64,000 nucleotides of DNA from Pyropia yezoensis (taxonomy: Eukaryota > Rhodophyta > Bangiophyceae > Bangiales > Bangiaceae): positions 10,941,119 through 11,005,118 of the forward strand of contig CM020618.1 of the NCBI GenBank assembly GCA_009829735.1, written 5' to 3'. This document shows positions 20,711 to 30,697 of this stretch, piece after piece. Both the position numbers and the translations under genes were made by a program. Position 1 is the first letter of the stretch; the number at the start of each line of letters is the position of its first letter. The notes beneath the pieces were generated by a model. The model was not told where the DNA came from, searched no databases, and was given only the letters and a program-made list of their open reading frames with translations.

Positions 20711-22593
20711 CCCGCCGCCCGCAACGGAAGGGGCTGGTGTCGCCCGCTGAGGGGAAGATGAGGGGAGGAGGGGCGGGCCCCTGCTGGAATGGAGGGGGGG
20801 ATGGACGGGGGGGGAAACAGGACCACCACCGCTCTGCTACGCGGTGGGACGCAGGGGTGGAATGACAGCAGCGGGAAGGGGTAGCACGGGCACGGAAGCG
20901 GGGGGCACTCGTCTCGAGAGCCGCCCCTCCACCTTTCGCGCAGCTCCCGCCCGGGCCACGGCCCGGCCGGGATCAGCCGAGCAGCGCCGTGCAGCGCACC
21001 GTGGAGTCAGAGGGCATCATGCTTGACTGGTGGACATGCCACCGGATCGACATTTCCGAAATTGGGTCGGAAGAAATATTTCGGCGCCTCGGCATCGCGC
21101 AGCCACATCCCCAAACAACACGGACACGGCGGCAGGTGGAGGTGGCGGCGGCGGCGGTGGGAGGCTGGCGTGCCGCTGGTGCCCGTCCTTGGCACACGCC
21201 CCTGCTTGGCCTTCAACTTGACCGCTCCGTGGCACGACTGCGACCCGCTTCCGCCGCTTTGGCCGGCCGTGGTGGGAGGGACGGGGGCTCCGGCGGCGCC
21301 CCGTCAGAGCTCTGATCGGTCCGCCACCCCAGCGAGGTGGCGGCTCGCCCCGCCGCGCGTCAGCAGCGGCCACATGGCTGCAGAGCCGGCTTTCCCCGCT
21401 GCTGCAGCCGTTGTCTGACCAGTCGCCACGATCGACCCCAGCCCAGCCGAGGCCAACACTCAAAGGATGTGGTTCGCCGCGTGCAGCGCGGCCGCTGCAA
21501 CGCCCGCCACGAGCCGCACCAAAAGAGTGAAAGAGCGCGGAAGCCGCCATCACGGAAGGGGACGTAATGAAAGGCGCTGAGGGCTTGGGGTGGGGTAGGG
21601 CAAAAGAAGGGTGAGGAGTGCGTAGGGCAAAAGAAGCGGGAGGAGCGGGGGTGAACTGGAGGCTGGAGTGGGTGAAAAATGTAAAGGAAGGAGAGGGGAG
21701 GAGGCTGGCAGAAAGGGAAGGAGTGAAAGCATGTCAGTTGAAAGGAGCTCAGACGGGTTGGTGCGCGGTGACCGTCAGTTGGTGGTGCGAGTGCGGCGAC
21801 CGGAGCCGGGTCGGTCATCCAGCCGAGATGGGGCTCTTAAGCGTCCTTCCGGCTCCGGCAGTGCACCAAGGCTGCCTCGCCGGACCAGGCAGGGCGGGGG
21901 AGATGCATCCCGGGGTCCCCCCTCCCACCAACTGCATGGGCCCAGGTGAGGGTCACCCCAGCCGTTGACCGCGTAACCACCAGCCACCATGGCGGTGCAC
22001 CGCTCTCTGCGTCAAGTGAGAACATGCTCTGATGGTGCAGTGGGAATGCGCGCGCGCGGGCGTTTCGTTGGTGCAAGGCCGAAAGTGCATACGGGGGAGA
22101 TGGCACCGGCTGTTCGTTCTCGCCCCCCCGCCTTCCGCCTTCTCCATGCCCAGTGGCATTGCGGCGCCCGACCCTTGCGAGCGCAGACCGGGTAGGACAC
22201 GCCTTGCAAAGTGCCGTCCAGACGCTTGGGCGCGGCTCACGATCGATGACGAGTGAGGGGCAGAATGGTCAACCGCCTTGCAGCACGGATGCCCTTTTGT
22301 CGGTGGTGGGCTGAAAATCGGGATCGGGCTTGCTTGTCAGAAAGAGAGGCAAACTCTTCAACTTTGCAACTTAGCCTTCGCAATTCCCTCAGCATGAAAA
22401 CAGGGGACCGGAATTGGGTCGTCCACATGTTCTGCGACGCCTCAGCGTCGCGCCCCTCCTCCACCCGACCAAACCCCTTCTCTCTGTCCCAGCTCTTACT
22501 TCGCTGCCCAACCCCCCCCCTGCTGCCTTCCTCCGCGACCTTTCGTTCGTGTTCTCTTTCCTCTTCCGTATCCCCCCGCCCCTGACTGTCACC
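20711..22593. other. Divergent intergenic region between phycobiliprotein-like gene and Pelota gene
   Basis: About 1.9 kb shared by two divergent start codons, so it should hold both promoters. The sequence is a mixture of GC-rich and purine-rich stretches (for example 21590-21740). Several overlapping frames are open on both strands but none has a recognisable protein or codon pattern. No tRNA or obvious transposon end was found. Confidence 0.5.
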
Positions 22594-23796
22594 ATGCGTA
22601 TTGTTCGAAGAGACATTGACAAGTCTGGGGAGGGCACCCTCAAGCTCCTCCCCGAGTCGGCCGAAGACCTGTGGCATGCCTACCACCTGGTCCTTCCGGG
22701 CGACTTTGTGCGGGCGTCCACCTTCCGAAAGGTGCAGCATGAAACCGCCACTGGCTCGTCCTCGTCCGAGCGCGTCCGCCTGTCCCTGACGCTGGAGGTG
22801 TCGTCCGTCGCGTTTGACGCCACCTCAGCCGCCATGCGCGTGACGGGGCGGGTGATTGTGGCCAACGCGGCGGTCAAGGTGGGCGCCTTCCACACCGCCG
22901 AGCTGGACGTCCACCGTGCGTTTACGCTGGGCAAAAAGCACTGGGACGCCCTCGCCATGGAGCGTGTCGCCCTGTCCACCGACGCCGCTGCCGACGCGGA
23001 CGCGGCGGCGGTGGTGATGCACGACGGCCTCGCACACGTGTGCCTCCTCTCCCGTTCCATGACGCTGGTGCGCGCGCGCGTCGAGACTCCCATCCCCCGC
23101 AAGGGAAAAAACGCTCTCTACAACCGCGACACGGCGCTGACCAAATTTTACGCCGCCCTCCTGCGGGCGCTTCTGCAGCACGTGGACTGGGGGGCCATCA
23201 AGGTGGTGCTGCTCGCGTCGCCGGGTTTTACCAAGGACTCTTTTTGGGCCTACGCAATGGAGGAGGCGGCGCGGTCGTCTCTGCGGCCGCTGCTGGAGAA
23301 CCGGGCCAAGGTGCTCCTCCTCCACTGCTCGTCGGGCTACAAGCACGCGCTGACGGAGCTGCTCGCCGACCCAGCAGTGACCGCCCGCCTCGCCGACACG
23401 GCCGCCGTTGCCGAGGCGCGCGCGCTCGACGATTTTTTTGCCATGCTCTCGTCTGACCCCGCCCGCGCCGTCTACGGCCCTCGGGCGGTCATGACGGCCG
23501 CCGAGTTGGGCGCTGTCGACGCCCTGCTGGTGACGGACGAGCTGTTTCGGTCGGCGGTGGTGGCCACCCGCCGCCGTTACGTGGCGCTGGTGGAGGAGGT
23601 GAAGGCGGTGGGCGGGCGGGTGCACATCTTTTCCACCCTCCACCCGACGGGCGAGCGGCTGCGTGACATGACTGGCCTCGCGGCCGTATTACGATACCCA
23701 CTGCCAGACGTGGACGACGAGGAGGAAGAGGAGGAGAGTGAGGTGGAGAGCGGAGCCGAGAGCGGCCCAGAGGGGGGGGCGGGGGCTGGCAGATGA
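22594..23796 (+). CDS. PELO: Pelota (Dom34) ribosome-rescue factor
   Basis: Single-exon, 400 residues. ATG 22594 was chosen because MRIVRRDIDKSGEGTLKLLP matches the start of Pelota proteins and has a CACC context; the frame is open upstream without supporting similarity. N-terminal Sm-like domain (1-~130) is followed by the eRF1-like central and C-terminal domains. Recognisable blocks are VRASTFRKVQ, FTLGKKHWDA, IPRKGKN (167-173, the basic loop), FYAALLRALLQHVDW, VLLASPGFTKDSFW, LHCSSGYKHAL (S247-K250), VYGPRAV and VRVHIFSTLHPTGERL-like RVHIFSTLHPTGERL. The tail is acidic (DVDDEEEEEE), as in other eukaryotes. With Hbs1 it recognises stalled ribosomes, promotes subunit splitting and triggers No-Go/nonstop mRNA decay in the cytosol. 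Length is normal and no domain is missing. Confidence 0.96.
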   Translation: MRIVRRDIDKSGEGTLKLLPESAEDLWHAYHLVLPGDFVRASTFRKVQHETATGSSSSERVRLSLTLEVSSVAFDATSAAMRVTGRVIVANAAVKVGAFHTAELDVHRAFTLGKKHWDALAMERVALSTDAAADADAAAVVMHDGLAHVCLLSRSMTLVRARVETPIPRKGKNALYNRDTALTKFYAALLRALLQHVDWGAIKVVLLASPGFTKDSFWAYAMEEAARSSLRPLLENRAKVLLLHCSSGYKHALTELLADPAVTARLADTAAVAEARALDDFFAMLSSDPARAVYGPRAVMTAAELGAVDALLVTDELFRSAVVATRRRYVALVEEVKAVGGRVHIFSTLHPTGERLRDMTGLAAVLRYPLPDVDDEEEEEESEVESGAESGPEGGAGAGR

Positions 23797-24263
23797 GGCC
23801 GCGGGGGGCGGGGGCTGGCATCTTAGACGTGGGAGGGCGATGGGCGGCCGGCCTCCCCCTCGTGAGAGGGGGAGCGGGGGAGTGGGTGTAAATGTGGGGA
23901 CCGCTGGCGCGCCGCCGTATGTATCGGACCTGCATTATGGGCTATTATCCGCCACGTCTGTCAGTCAGCGCTCAGTCGTGGGTGCGCGCGCACACGCCGG
24001 GCGCAGCGCGAAGCGTCCGACCCCATTGGAAAACAAGGTGGAGAACACGCGGTGAAAGAAAATAGTATAGGCGGCCATGGCGGACTTCGTAGGGTACTGA
24101 AGAGAAGACGCTAGCAGTACCCCTGGCCCGTGTCGCGCGGCTGCAGTCCCGCCGAGCCCGCCGCTAGAAGCGTATCACACCGCCGCGCCAGCCACGCCTG
24201 AGGGGACCCCGAGTGCGGCCGCCAGCACCCCCCCTCCGCCCCCCCCTTTCGCGCGCACGACCC
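23797..24263. other. Intergenic region between convergent PELO and Nudix genes
   Basis: 466 bp holding the 3' ends of two convergent genes. There is no coding frame of note; a short AT-richer patch near 24040-24070 may belong to poly(A) signalling. Nothing else was recognised. Confidence 0.5.
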
Positions 24264-25193
24264 CTATGGTGCCGGCGCCAGCTCCCGCAGCGCCGCCCAC
24301 AGCCCATCCAGGTACGCCTCACTGCGGGGCACCAGCGCCGGGTCCCCCGCGGCGATGCGGCGGCGGAGGTCGGCCGCCCCAAACCACGCGACGCGGTCCA
24401 CCTCGGCGGCCTGTACGTCCCAGCCCCCCCCCCCCTGGAGGGCCTCCACCTCCCCCGGCGCCACCACCACCGCGTACACGTCCTGGTGCTCCCGGTCCAC
24501 AAACGCCCCGTGCACGGGGGTGGTGCCGCGGCTGTCGCTGGGGATGGTGAACCGGCGGGCGCCAATCCGTGCGGCCGGGAGGTCCAGGCCCAGCTCCTCG
24601 GCCAGCTCCCGCCCGGCCGTGTCGGCCGACCCGTCGCCGGCGGCAATGTGGCCCGCCGCCGACACGTCCCACCGGCCGGGGTAGGTGTCCTTGTCGGCGG
24701 CGCGCAGCTGCAGGAGCAGCTGCAGGGTGCCGTCCACGTCCACACCGCCGTCCCCGTCACCGCCACCAGCACTGGCGCCGTGCCCGGCGGCGGCGGGCGC
24801 CACACGCGCCAGCCAGACGTGCACGGAGCGGTGCCAGTCGCCGTCGGCATGCACGCGGGAGCGCGCCTTGATGCGGCCGGTGGGGTGGCCGCCCTCGTCG
24901 AGGACATCAAAGCACTCTTCACCGGCCGCGGCGGTGGCGGCAGTGGTGGCGGGGGACGGTCCGCCGGCCGCCGGCGAGGTGGTAGAGGAGGGCGAGGAGG
25001 AGGAAGCGGAGGAAGAGGAGGAAGAGGAAGCAGCGGCGGCGGCGGTGACAGCGGGCGGCACCGGCCGCGGGCGGAGGGGGGCTGCCGCCACCGACCGCTG
25101 CGAGCAGCGGCCAGGAGTGGTGGCCAGCCGCCGGCCGTGCGACAGCGACACGGGGGTGGCGAGCCGGCGGACGGTCGGTGGGAGGAAGGCCAT
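24264..25193 (-). CDS. Nudix hydrolase, organelle-targeted (NUDX3 / IPP-isomerase-like clade)
   Basis: Single-exon, 309 residues from ATG 25193 (MAFLPPTVRR). An in-frame ATG at 25262 would add 23 residues; the MAF start is preferred because it opens a typical red-algal transit peptide (early Phe, Arg/Ser/Ala-rich, no acids to ~40). A Ser/Ala-rich linker precedes the catalytic domain, which begins at about residue 93 with CFDVLDEGGHPTGRIKARS. DGDWHRSVHVWLARV and GRWDVSAAGHIAAGD lead into the Nudix box at 181-203: G, x5, D, x7, RELAEELGL. The first Glu of the canonical box is Asp here, as in relatives of plant NUDX3. The metal-binding REL..EE core is intact. Substrate is unknown; such proteins hydrolyse nucleoside- or prenyl-diphosphates. 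Confidence 0.85.
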   Translation of the reverse strand: MAFLPPTVRRLATPVSLSHGRRLATTPGRCSQRSVAAAPLRPRPVPPAVTAAAAASSSSSSSASSSSPSSTTSPAAGGPSPATTAATAAAGEECFDVLDEGGHPTGRIKARSRVHADGDWHRSVHVWLARVAPAAAGHGASAGGGDGDGGVDVDGTLQLLLQLRAADKDTYPGRWDVSAAGHIAAGDGSADTAGRELAEELGLDLPAARIGARRFTIPSDSRGTTPVHGAFVDREHQDVYAVVVAPGEVEALQGGGGWDVQAAEVDRVAWFGAADLRRRIAAGDPALVPRSEAYLDGLWAALRELAPAP

Positions 25194-26039
25194 CGCGGGC
25201 AGCGTGCGGGGAAGGGACGGCCCGCGGGGGAGGTGGACGTCGACGGAGGAGGGAGAGGTCATGCACTGGGTTCGTGTCGAGGTTTCAAGTCCACGGCGCT
25301 CTGCGCCACGGGCACCGAAATCCGGAATGAGTCCCCCCGCCACAGCTAGCTGGTTTTCGATGTCTTGGTGATGGCAACCGGCCTCCGCGGTTCCATTCTT
25401 GGGTTGGCTTCTGGAAATATCTCAAATGCGTTCCTCAAACGCGTTTTGAATGCGGCTCGACTCGCACAACACTAGTACCATTCAGGGGCGTTCCGAGACA
25501 CGATGTGGCGTGTGGCGAGGCGATTGTGGCGAGCTTTCTCGTAATCTGATTGGCGGTTCGAGAAGCGGGGCATCCGGGGCCGCCGCCACAAACGCGGCGC
25601 CACAACCGAGTGGCTTGTGGCGAAAGCCATGTGGCGCCACAATGTGGCAGTCGAGCCCATAATTGTCTCTGGGAAATTACACACCGGCTGGTTGTGTAGA
25701 CGAGCAATTCGGAGCTGTTGAACGCCCCTGCCGGCGGCATGACCGATCTGGGCGGTGGATGTCGACGGCGTGCCCCGCGGCGCTTTTCCGCTTTTCGGCC
25801 CTCTGGCCCTCGCCATATGTTCCCGCCTCAGTCGAAGCGCCCGCGAGCCCCTTGGCAAGGTTACCACCAGCGACGCTGCGTCTTCGCCACCACTCCTGCG
25901 CCGCCATCTCCTCTCAACCCGCACGTCAGCCAACGCCTGAACGCGCCTGGGAGAGAAAATGAGCTGTGGGCAGCCTGTACTTTCGCACTCATTTTTGGTT
26001 TAATTAATGTACTGCGCGTTGCCTTGAAGGTCTGAGCGC
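25194..26039. other. Intergenic region upstream of Nudix gene
   Basis: Contains the Nudix promoter side and repeated TGTGGCG/GCCACA words between 25500 and 25650 on both strands. An 11-bp inverted pair CAGGGGCGTTC (25483-25493) / GAACGCCCCTG (25720-25730) frames 248 bp. These ends resemble hAT termini, but flanking 8-mers do not match, so a hAT-type MITE is only a possibility. No coding gene was recognised. Confidence 0.4.
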
Positions 26040-27255
26040 GAGGATGTCTCGGAACGGTTTGATGGTTGTGGCGCCCTGTTCTCCTGGGTGGACCAGCTGG
26101 ATGCGTTCATCACGGAGCGGAAGATTCCCCCATCGGCCGTCTTACTACGAAGAATGCCGCCTGGTGGCGGGCGGGAAACGTCTGGCGGTCAAGCGCGTGC
26201 AGGCGGCTGAGCGGGAGCGGGCCAACGTGGCAACCACCCGTGGCGCCACTATGGCAAGCCTACTGTCCTTTGCGGGTGGCGACGGGGCCCCGTTCCTCAG
26301 CGTGTACATCTTCCGAGGTCGGTTCGGTGAGAAAGACTTAGCAGCCAGCAGCTTTGTGCTCTCTCGCTGCCGGACCCGCACGCGTGCATCATGGCCGCGC
26401 TACTACGGGTGGACCGAGTCTGGCTTTATTGACTCCACGACCATTTCCGCCGTGATGGACCTGTTTTGTTGGGAGTGACAGCTCCGTAACCCCGGGCGGG
26501 ACTGCTTGCTGCTGGGCGACTAGTTGCCATCCCACAAGCAGGTGGATGTGGTGCGGTCGGCGCTCAAGTACAACGTGCACCTTTGGTGGCCGGTTGCCAA
26601 CACATCCCACTTCCTCCAGGTGCTGGATGACAAGTGCTTTGCAGTGCTCAAGACGCACGTGCCCATCCTATCGGAAGAGAAGATTGTCCGCGCTCTGCTG
26701 AAGAGCCAGCCTACCCGTGATTGCGTGCTGCAGGCGGCGTACGGGGCAGAGAGGATTGCCTTCACCCCCACCACCATCAGGGCGTGTTTTTAGTCCGTCG
26801 GGCTCGTGCCTTTCGACCGCCAGCGCGTGCTCCACCTCGCCCGCATCAACCTCGGGATGGACCTTCCCCAGGACGACGTTGCTGACCAGGCGCGCGCGGC
26901 GGCCGCTCTGGTCATCCGTCAAAGCCATGACCAGCATGCTGCGGACTCGCGCACCGTCGTGGCGGGCCGTGCTACGGTCAAGAAGGGGCGCATATACAGC
27001 GGCGGCGATCTGCCGGACGCGCACTGCGCGGAGGTGGCTGCCAGCGCAGCGGCTGCCGCCGCCAAGGCGGACAAGTCCGCTGCCAAGAACGCAGAGAAGG
27101 TGACGGCCGCCCAGGAGAAAGAGAAGCAGCGGAGGCAGCGCGTCCGGGCTACGTGCCGTCTGTGTACAACACGCACCCACCGAGGGCGGGCGGGTTGGTC
27201 TGTATGCCCCTGTGTCTCCTTCTGTGTTTGTCCGATTTGCTTCAAGACTCGGTGA
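26040..27255 (+). pseudogene. pogo/Tigger-type (DDE_1) DNA-transposase relic
   Basis: The catalytic half of a DDE_1 transposase is recognisable. ATTRGATMASLLSFAGGDGA and LSVYIFRGRF match the block after the first Asp; GWTESGFIDS follows. CLLLGD + PSHKQVDVVRSALKYNVHLW and NTSHFLQVLDDKCFAVLK match the second Asp and the H-LQPLD block. KKGRIYSGGDL then a coiled Lys/Ala-rich tail ends it. One frame carries nearly all of this but has in-frame stops at 26476 (TGA), 26521 (TAG) and 26791 (TAG). A frameshift near 26140-26150 separates it from WVDQLDAFITERKIPPSAV, read in the next frame just upstream. The N-terminal DNA-binding domain and the TIRs were not found. It is a dead copy. Confidence 0.72.
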
Positions 27256-27667
27256 TGGGAAAGCCCTGATGGGGGCACACAGTGTCGTGTGCTCGGATCT
27301 TGTGTGACGCCATTTTTCCACATGTTTGTGCGCTCTCTGTTTCTCTCCTGGTGTACTATTCTCTCTCCCGGACTCGTCTCAAAAGGCGAATTTACACCCC
27401 CAGATGCGAATTTATCACCGTGTCTCCAGGAACGAGCCCAAACAAAAGGGCGTGCTGGCGGGGCCTTGCACCAAGACCGCCACCAGCGACCGCTCGCCGC
27501 CAGACGGTGGTAGGTGGCGCCCGCCCACGATGCGCGACACGGGGGCCGCCGCGGCGGGCGTGGTGGCGGCGGCGGCGGCGGGGCCGCGCCCGCCGCCGTC
27601 ACCGCCGCCCACAGGAAGAGTGTCCCGCGTGCGCGGTAGGCCACGGCGGGCGACGGAGTGCCGGCTG
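27256..27667. other. Spacer between pogo relic and retrotransposon block
   Basis: No gene recognised. The second half (27500-27660) is a GC-rich (GGCGGC)-type stretch that encodes only Ala/Pro runs. It ends where LTR-derived sequence begins at 27668. Confidence 0.45.
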
Positions 27668-27873
27668 TGTCGTATAAAACTCGATCCTCGCAGACACGTG
27701 TCAATATCCCTCGGGGGAAATGGACAGGTAACAGAGAAAGAGGAACTACGAGAGTGGTATGCCTGTTGCCTCACGTGCCTGCTCGCAGAGCAAACAGATA
27801 CGCACGGTAGTGCACACGGGGAAGAGGAAAGCAAACGCGCAGTTGTCTTTTTCCTGAGGGCGCGGGCCAAGGG
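27668..27873 (-). repeat. Inverted 206-bp LTR fragment abutting LTR of copy A
   Basis: This segment is the reverse complement of the last 206 bp of the adjoining LTR (28239-28444), with a few differences. Copy B has no such segment next to its LTR. It therefore looks like the end of a second, oppositely oriented LTR of the same family that was left behind when copy A inserted or rearranged. Together the two arms could fold into a hairpin with a ~365-nt loop. Confidence 0.75.
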
Positions 27874-28444
27874 TGTAGCATCCCTGGCCCCGACTTGGCG
27901 CCGACCCGGGACTGCAACCAGAGGGCACCAGGTGCCAGAACACGCCCGCCGTGTGTTGATGGTTGGCGGCCGTGGCCCGTGCCCGGCACTGGGATGCGGT
28001 GGACTACGCTATCCACACGTGAGAGAGGGACTTCTGATGGGTTTTTGCATATTTGTGAGGGACTTGATTCGAGAGAATTTGAGTGTGAGATTAGTGAGTG
28101 GGAATAGAATTAGTAGTGATAGTGGCCCCCGACCTGACGAGGTTAGACTCGGGTCGGGGCCACTCGGGGTCATGGGGGGGCTACCTTGCCAACGTGCCGA
28201 GGCTCCCCCAGATGCACGTTAAGAGGGACAGCGAGGCGCCCTTGGCCCGCGCCCTCAGGAAAAAGACAACTGCGCGTTTGCTTTCCTCTTCCCCGTGTGC
28301 ACTACCGTGCGTATCTGTTTGCTCTGCGAGCAGGCACGTGAGGCAAGAGGCATACCACTCTCGTAGTTCCCCTTTCTGTGTTACCTGTCCCTTTCCCCCG
28401 AGGGATATTGACACGTGTCAGAGAGGATCGAGTTTTATACCACA
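27874..28444 (+). repeat. 5' LTR of copy A (571 bp)
   Basis: Starts TGTAGCATCC and ends TATACCACA; its boundaries are fixed by comparison with the inverted LTR of copy B (53140-53716, 577 bp), with which it shares nearly its full length at a few percent divergence. The antisense strand carries TATAAAACTC just inside the 3' boundary. Confidence 0.8.
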
Positions 28445-28448
28445 TATG

Positions 28449-28465
28449 TGGTGGAGCAGCAGGGG
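28449..28465 (+). other. Primer-binding site of copy A
   Basis: TGGTGGAGCAGCAGGGG begins four bases after the LTR. It is complementary to a tRNA 3' end that terminates in CCA. The tRNA species was not identified. Confidence 0.6.
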
Positions 28466-28655
28466 AAGTTGGAGTGTTTAAGAAGAGACATTTGGGAGCA
28501 GCGGTTGGGTTGTTCCTGTTCTGTCCTTTTCTGTGACTTGGGAATTATTTGCACCCGTTCACGGGAATCCCATTCCTGGCTCTCCAACCCCTCTCTTGTG
28601 GTCTGGCGATCTTTGGACACGCAGGCAACTGGACTGTGGCTGTCTAGAGACCAAC

Positions 28656-29153
28656 ATGGCTACCCTCCCTGGCACGACGGTGCCCGAAGGGGTAGACCCA
28701 GCGTCCCTTGACGCAGCCCTGGTCACCGCGGGGGACGGTGTTCAACCCGGCGTTGTCCCTACGGGTGAAGCAGACCTGGGTGTGACATCCGGTAGCGGAC
28801 TGGAGTCAACAGGCGGCCAAGCACCTCCTGCTCCCGCTCCTCCGGCTGTTCCTCCTGTGGGAGCCACCCCGGGGTCAACGGCGTTTGATTCCGCTCGCAG
28901 CAGACGTCTCCCTCCTGTCGGTTCTACTCCTGAAGTTCCAGGGATACCCCCTTGTGTGTTTACTCCAGGACCTACACATGGCAGCTGGGTGTATACACCT
29001 CTTCCTGTGGGCACTAGCAGTGCCAGAGGCACCGCTGCGACTGGTTCTACGGGTCTTCCTGAGCCTTCGACTCCTGGGACTGGCCAAGCTTTCCCTCCCC
29101 TTGCATCCTCTGGGGCGGGGAGCTCCAAGACCGGTAACCGGAGCAGCCGGAGG
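28656..29153 (+). pseudogene. gag: gag of copy A, N-terminal part (cut by E3)
   Basis: ATG 28656 begins MATLPGTTVPEGVDPASLDA, a Pro/Gly/Ser/Thr-rich leader that ends at SSKTGNRSSRR where E3 has inserted. The same leader opens the uninterrupted gag of copy B, with about a dozen residue differences over 166. Confidence 0.8.
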
Positions 29154-29692
29154 TGTAGCAGTACTCCCAAGCACCAACCCCGAGGCAGGGAAGGAAGAGG
29201 AGTATTGCCGATATCCCAACTTGGGACACCGGAAGCAAGCACCTCCACACAGCCGAACACGGAACTTGCGTGTGGTGAGCGGGTCCACTCACCAAGGCAC
29301 GAACAAGATGTGTCGGAGCCAGACGGTGTTTTCTTGCTTGGCCAGCCAAGGTGGGCCCTCCCCGCCTTGCTGTCCCTCCTTATCAACCCTCCTCACACGC
29401 TCACGCAACCCCTCAAAACACTCAGAAAATGAACCCTCAAACAAACCAATCATATCACTCCACATGCAAAGAACTCAAAGCGTAGAAATCCGTCTGGCTC
29501 CCGTGCAAAAATCCCAAGAAACAAATACCAGCAGCATTACCCTGCTCTAGTATGTCGGAAGTCCTAGTCGAATTTCCGTCCAGAAGTCAGAAGTTTCACC
29601 ATCGTGGGTCGGGTGAATTTCGACTTCCGGTCAGGTCCACTTGACCCGAATCTTCAAAGTATTGGTACCGAATTCCGGCCCAATCTCCCACA
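29154..29692 (-). repeat. 3' LTR of E3 (539 bp)
   Basis: On the minus strand it runs TGTGGGAGATTGG...TACTGCTACA. It matches 42315-42853 along its full 539 bp and is flanked by the target duplication on the outside and the polypurine tract on the inside. Confidence 0.9.
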
Positions 29693-29705
29693 TTTCCCCC
29701 TTCTC
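29693..29705 (-). other. Polypurine tract of E3
   Basis: GAGAAGGGGGAAA on the minus strand abuts the LTR start TGTGGGAG. It confirms minus orientation and identifies 29154-29692 as the 3' LTR. Confidence 0.8.
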
Positions 29706-30697
29706 AAAAGTCCAGCCGTCCCGGTGGACGTCCAATCAGCGGCGAGTCGCAGTGACCGGGAGAGGAGGATGCAATTCCCGAGTTGAGATGCAAAGTACGG
29801 TGCATCGCTGGCGTCTAGCGTGCACCAGGGTTACGCCGGGGTTGCACTCGCGTCCGGCGGGGCCCTCCGGGAGAGGCAGTCCCTCTCCGTGGGGTGCGCT
29901 CTCTGCCCTGACACTGGGTAGAGGAGCCCCCTCCACGCGAAACAGGTGTGGGGGAAAGTCGTCCCCCACCTGGTCAGGGTGCTCCACGGGTGGACTCACG
30001 TGTGGGTGAGCCCCCTAATCTGGGTGTCGGCGTACCTCCGCCACACCCCCTGCCCCTCAACTGGAGGAGTAGGGCGTCGACGTTCTCACTCGGAACGTCG
30101 ACCTGCACCTGCCCCTTCAGTTGGGGTACGGTTGCTCTCGGGGGGTCGGGTTGTGTTCCCCCCTTCAGCTCGATCCACCCCCAGCTGGCTCTCTGCGGGG
30201 TGTTCCTCACTCCTTCCCCCCCCTTTCTAGTCAGGGTTGAGGGGTGTGCGCACCCCGAGTTGGGGGTGTTGCACTCGGTCGCCGGCGGTGGGACTCGGCC
30301 GCCGGTGCGGGGTCTTCTCTCCCCTTCGTGTGTGCGGGCGGGTGTGTGCCTTCCCGCCGCTGCTCCCTCGCGTCGGCGGGTCTGTCTCTTCCCGCCGTGC
30401 GGTTGGTGTCGTTGGTTGGGGTGGTGTCTTCCCCCTTCCGCCCCTGTGTCGGGCGTCTTCGTTGTCGGTGGGGGCGTGGGTTGTGTTCCCCCCCCTTTGT
30501 CCTCGTTGGCGGGGTTGTGTCTTCCCCGCGCTGCCCCTTGTGTCGGGCTTCTTCGTTGTCGGTGGGGGGTGTGGGTCGTGTCCCCCCCCCTTGCTCTACC
30601 TCACCGAGTCGGTCAAGGTTGGTTGTCGTCGGAGGGGGAGCGGGTCGTGTCCCCCCCCGTGCTCAACCTCACCGAGTCGGTCAAGGTTGGTCGCGTG
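29706..30697. repeat. E3 region between 3' LTR and antisense ORF, with short tandem repeats
   Basis: No coding gene recognised. The block 30400-30692 is built of repeated G/T-rich pieces. TCTTCGTTGTCGGTGGGG occurs twice about 90 bp apart, and CCTCACCGAGTCGGTCAAGG occurs twice 68 bp apart. It lies directly upstream of the antisense ORF start, so it may include its leader or promoter. Confidence 0.6.

Noticed and set aside
21017-21553. Minus-strand 178-codon frame between the phycobiliprotein-like and Pelota genes
   Set aside because: No motif and no codon pattern like the neighbours; it overlaps several equally open frames.
25483-25730. hAT-like inverted ends CAGGGGCGTTC
   Set aside because: The ends resemble hAT termini, but the flanking 8-bp sequences do not match, so a transposon call is not supported.
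27326-28222. 298-codon plus-strand frame before copy A
   Set aside because: It fuses spacer DNA, an Ala run and LTR sequence, so it is not a gene.
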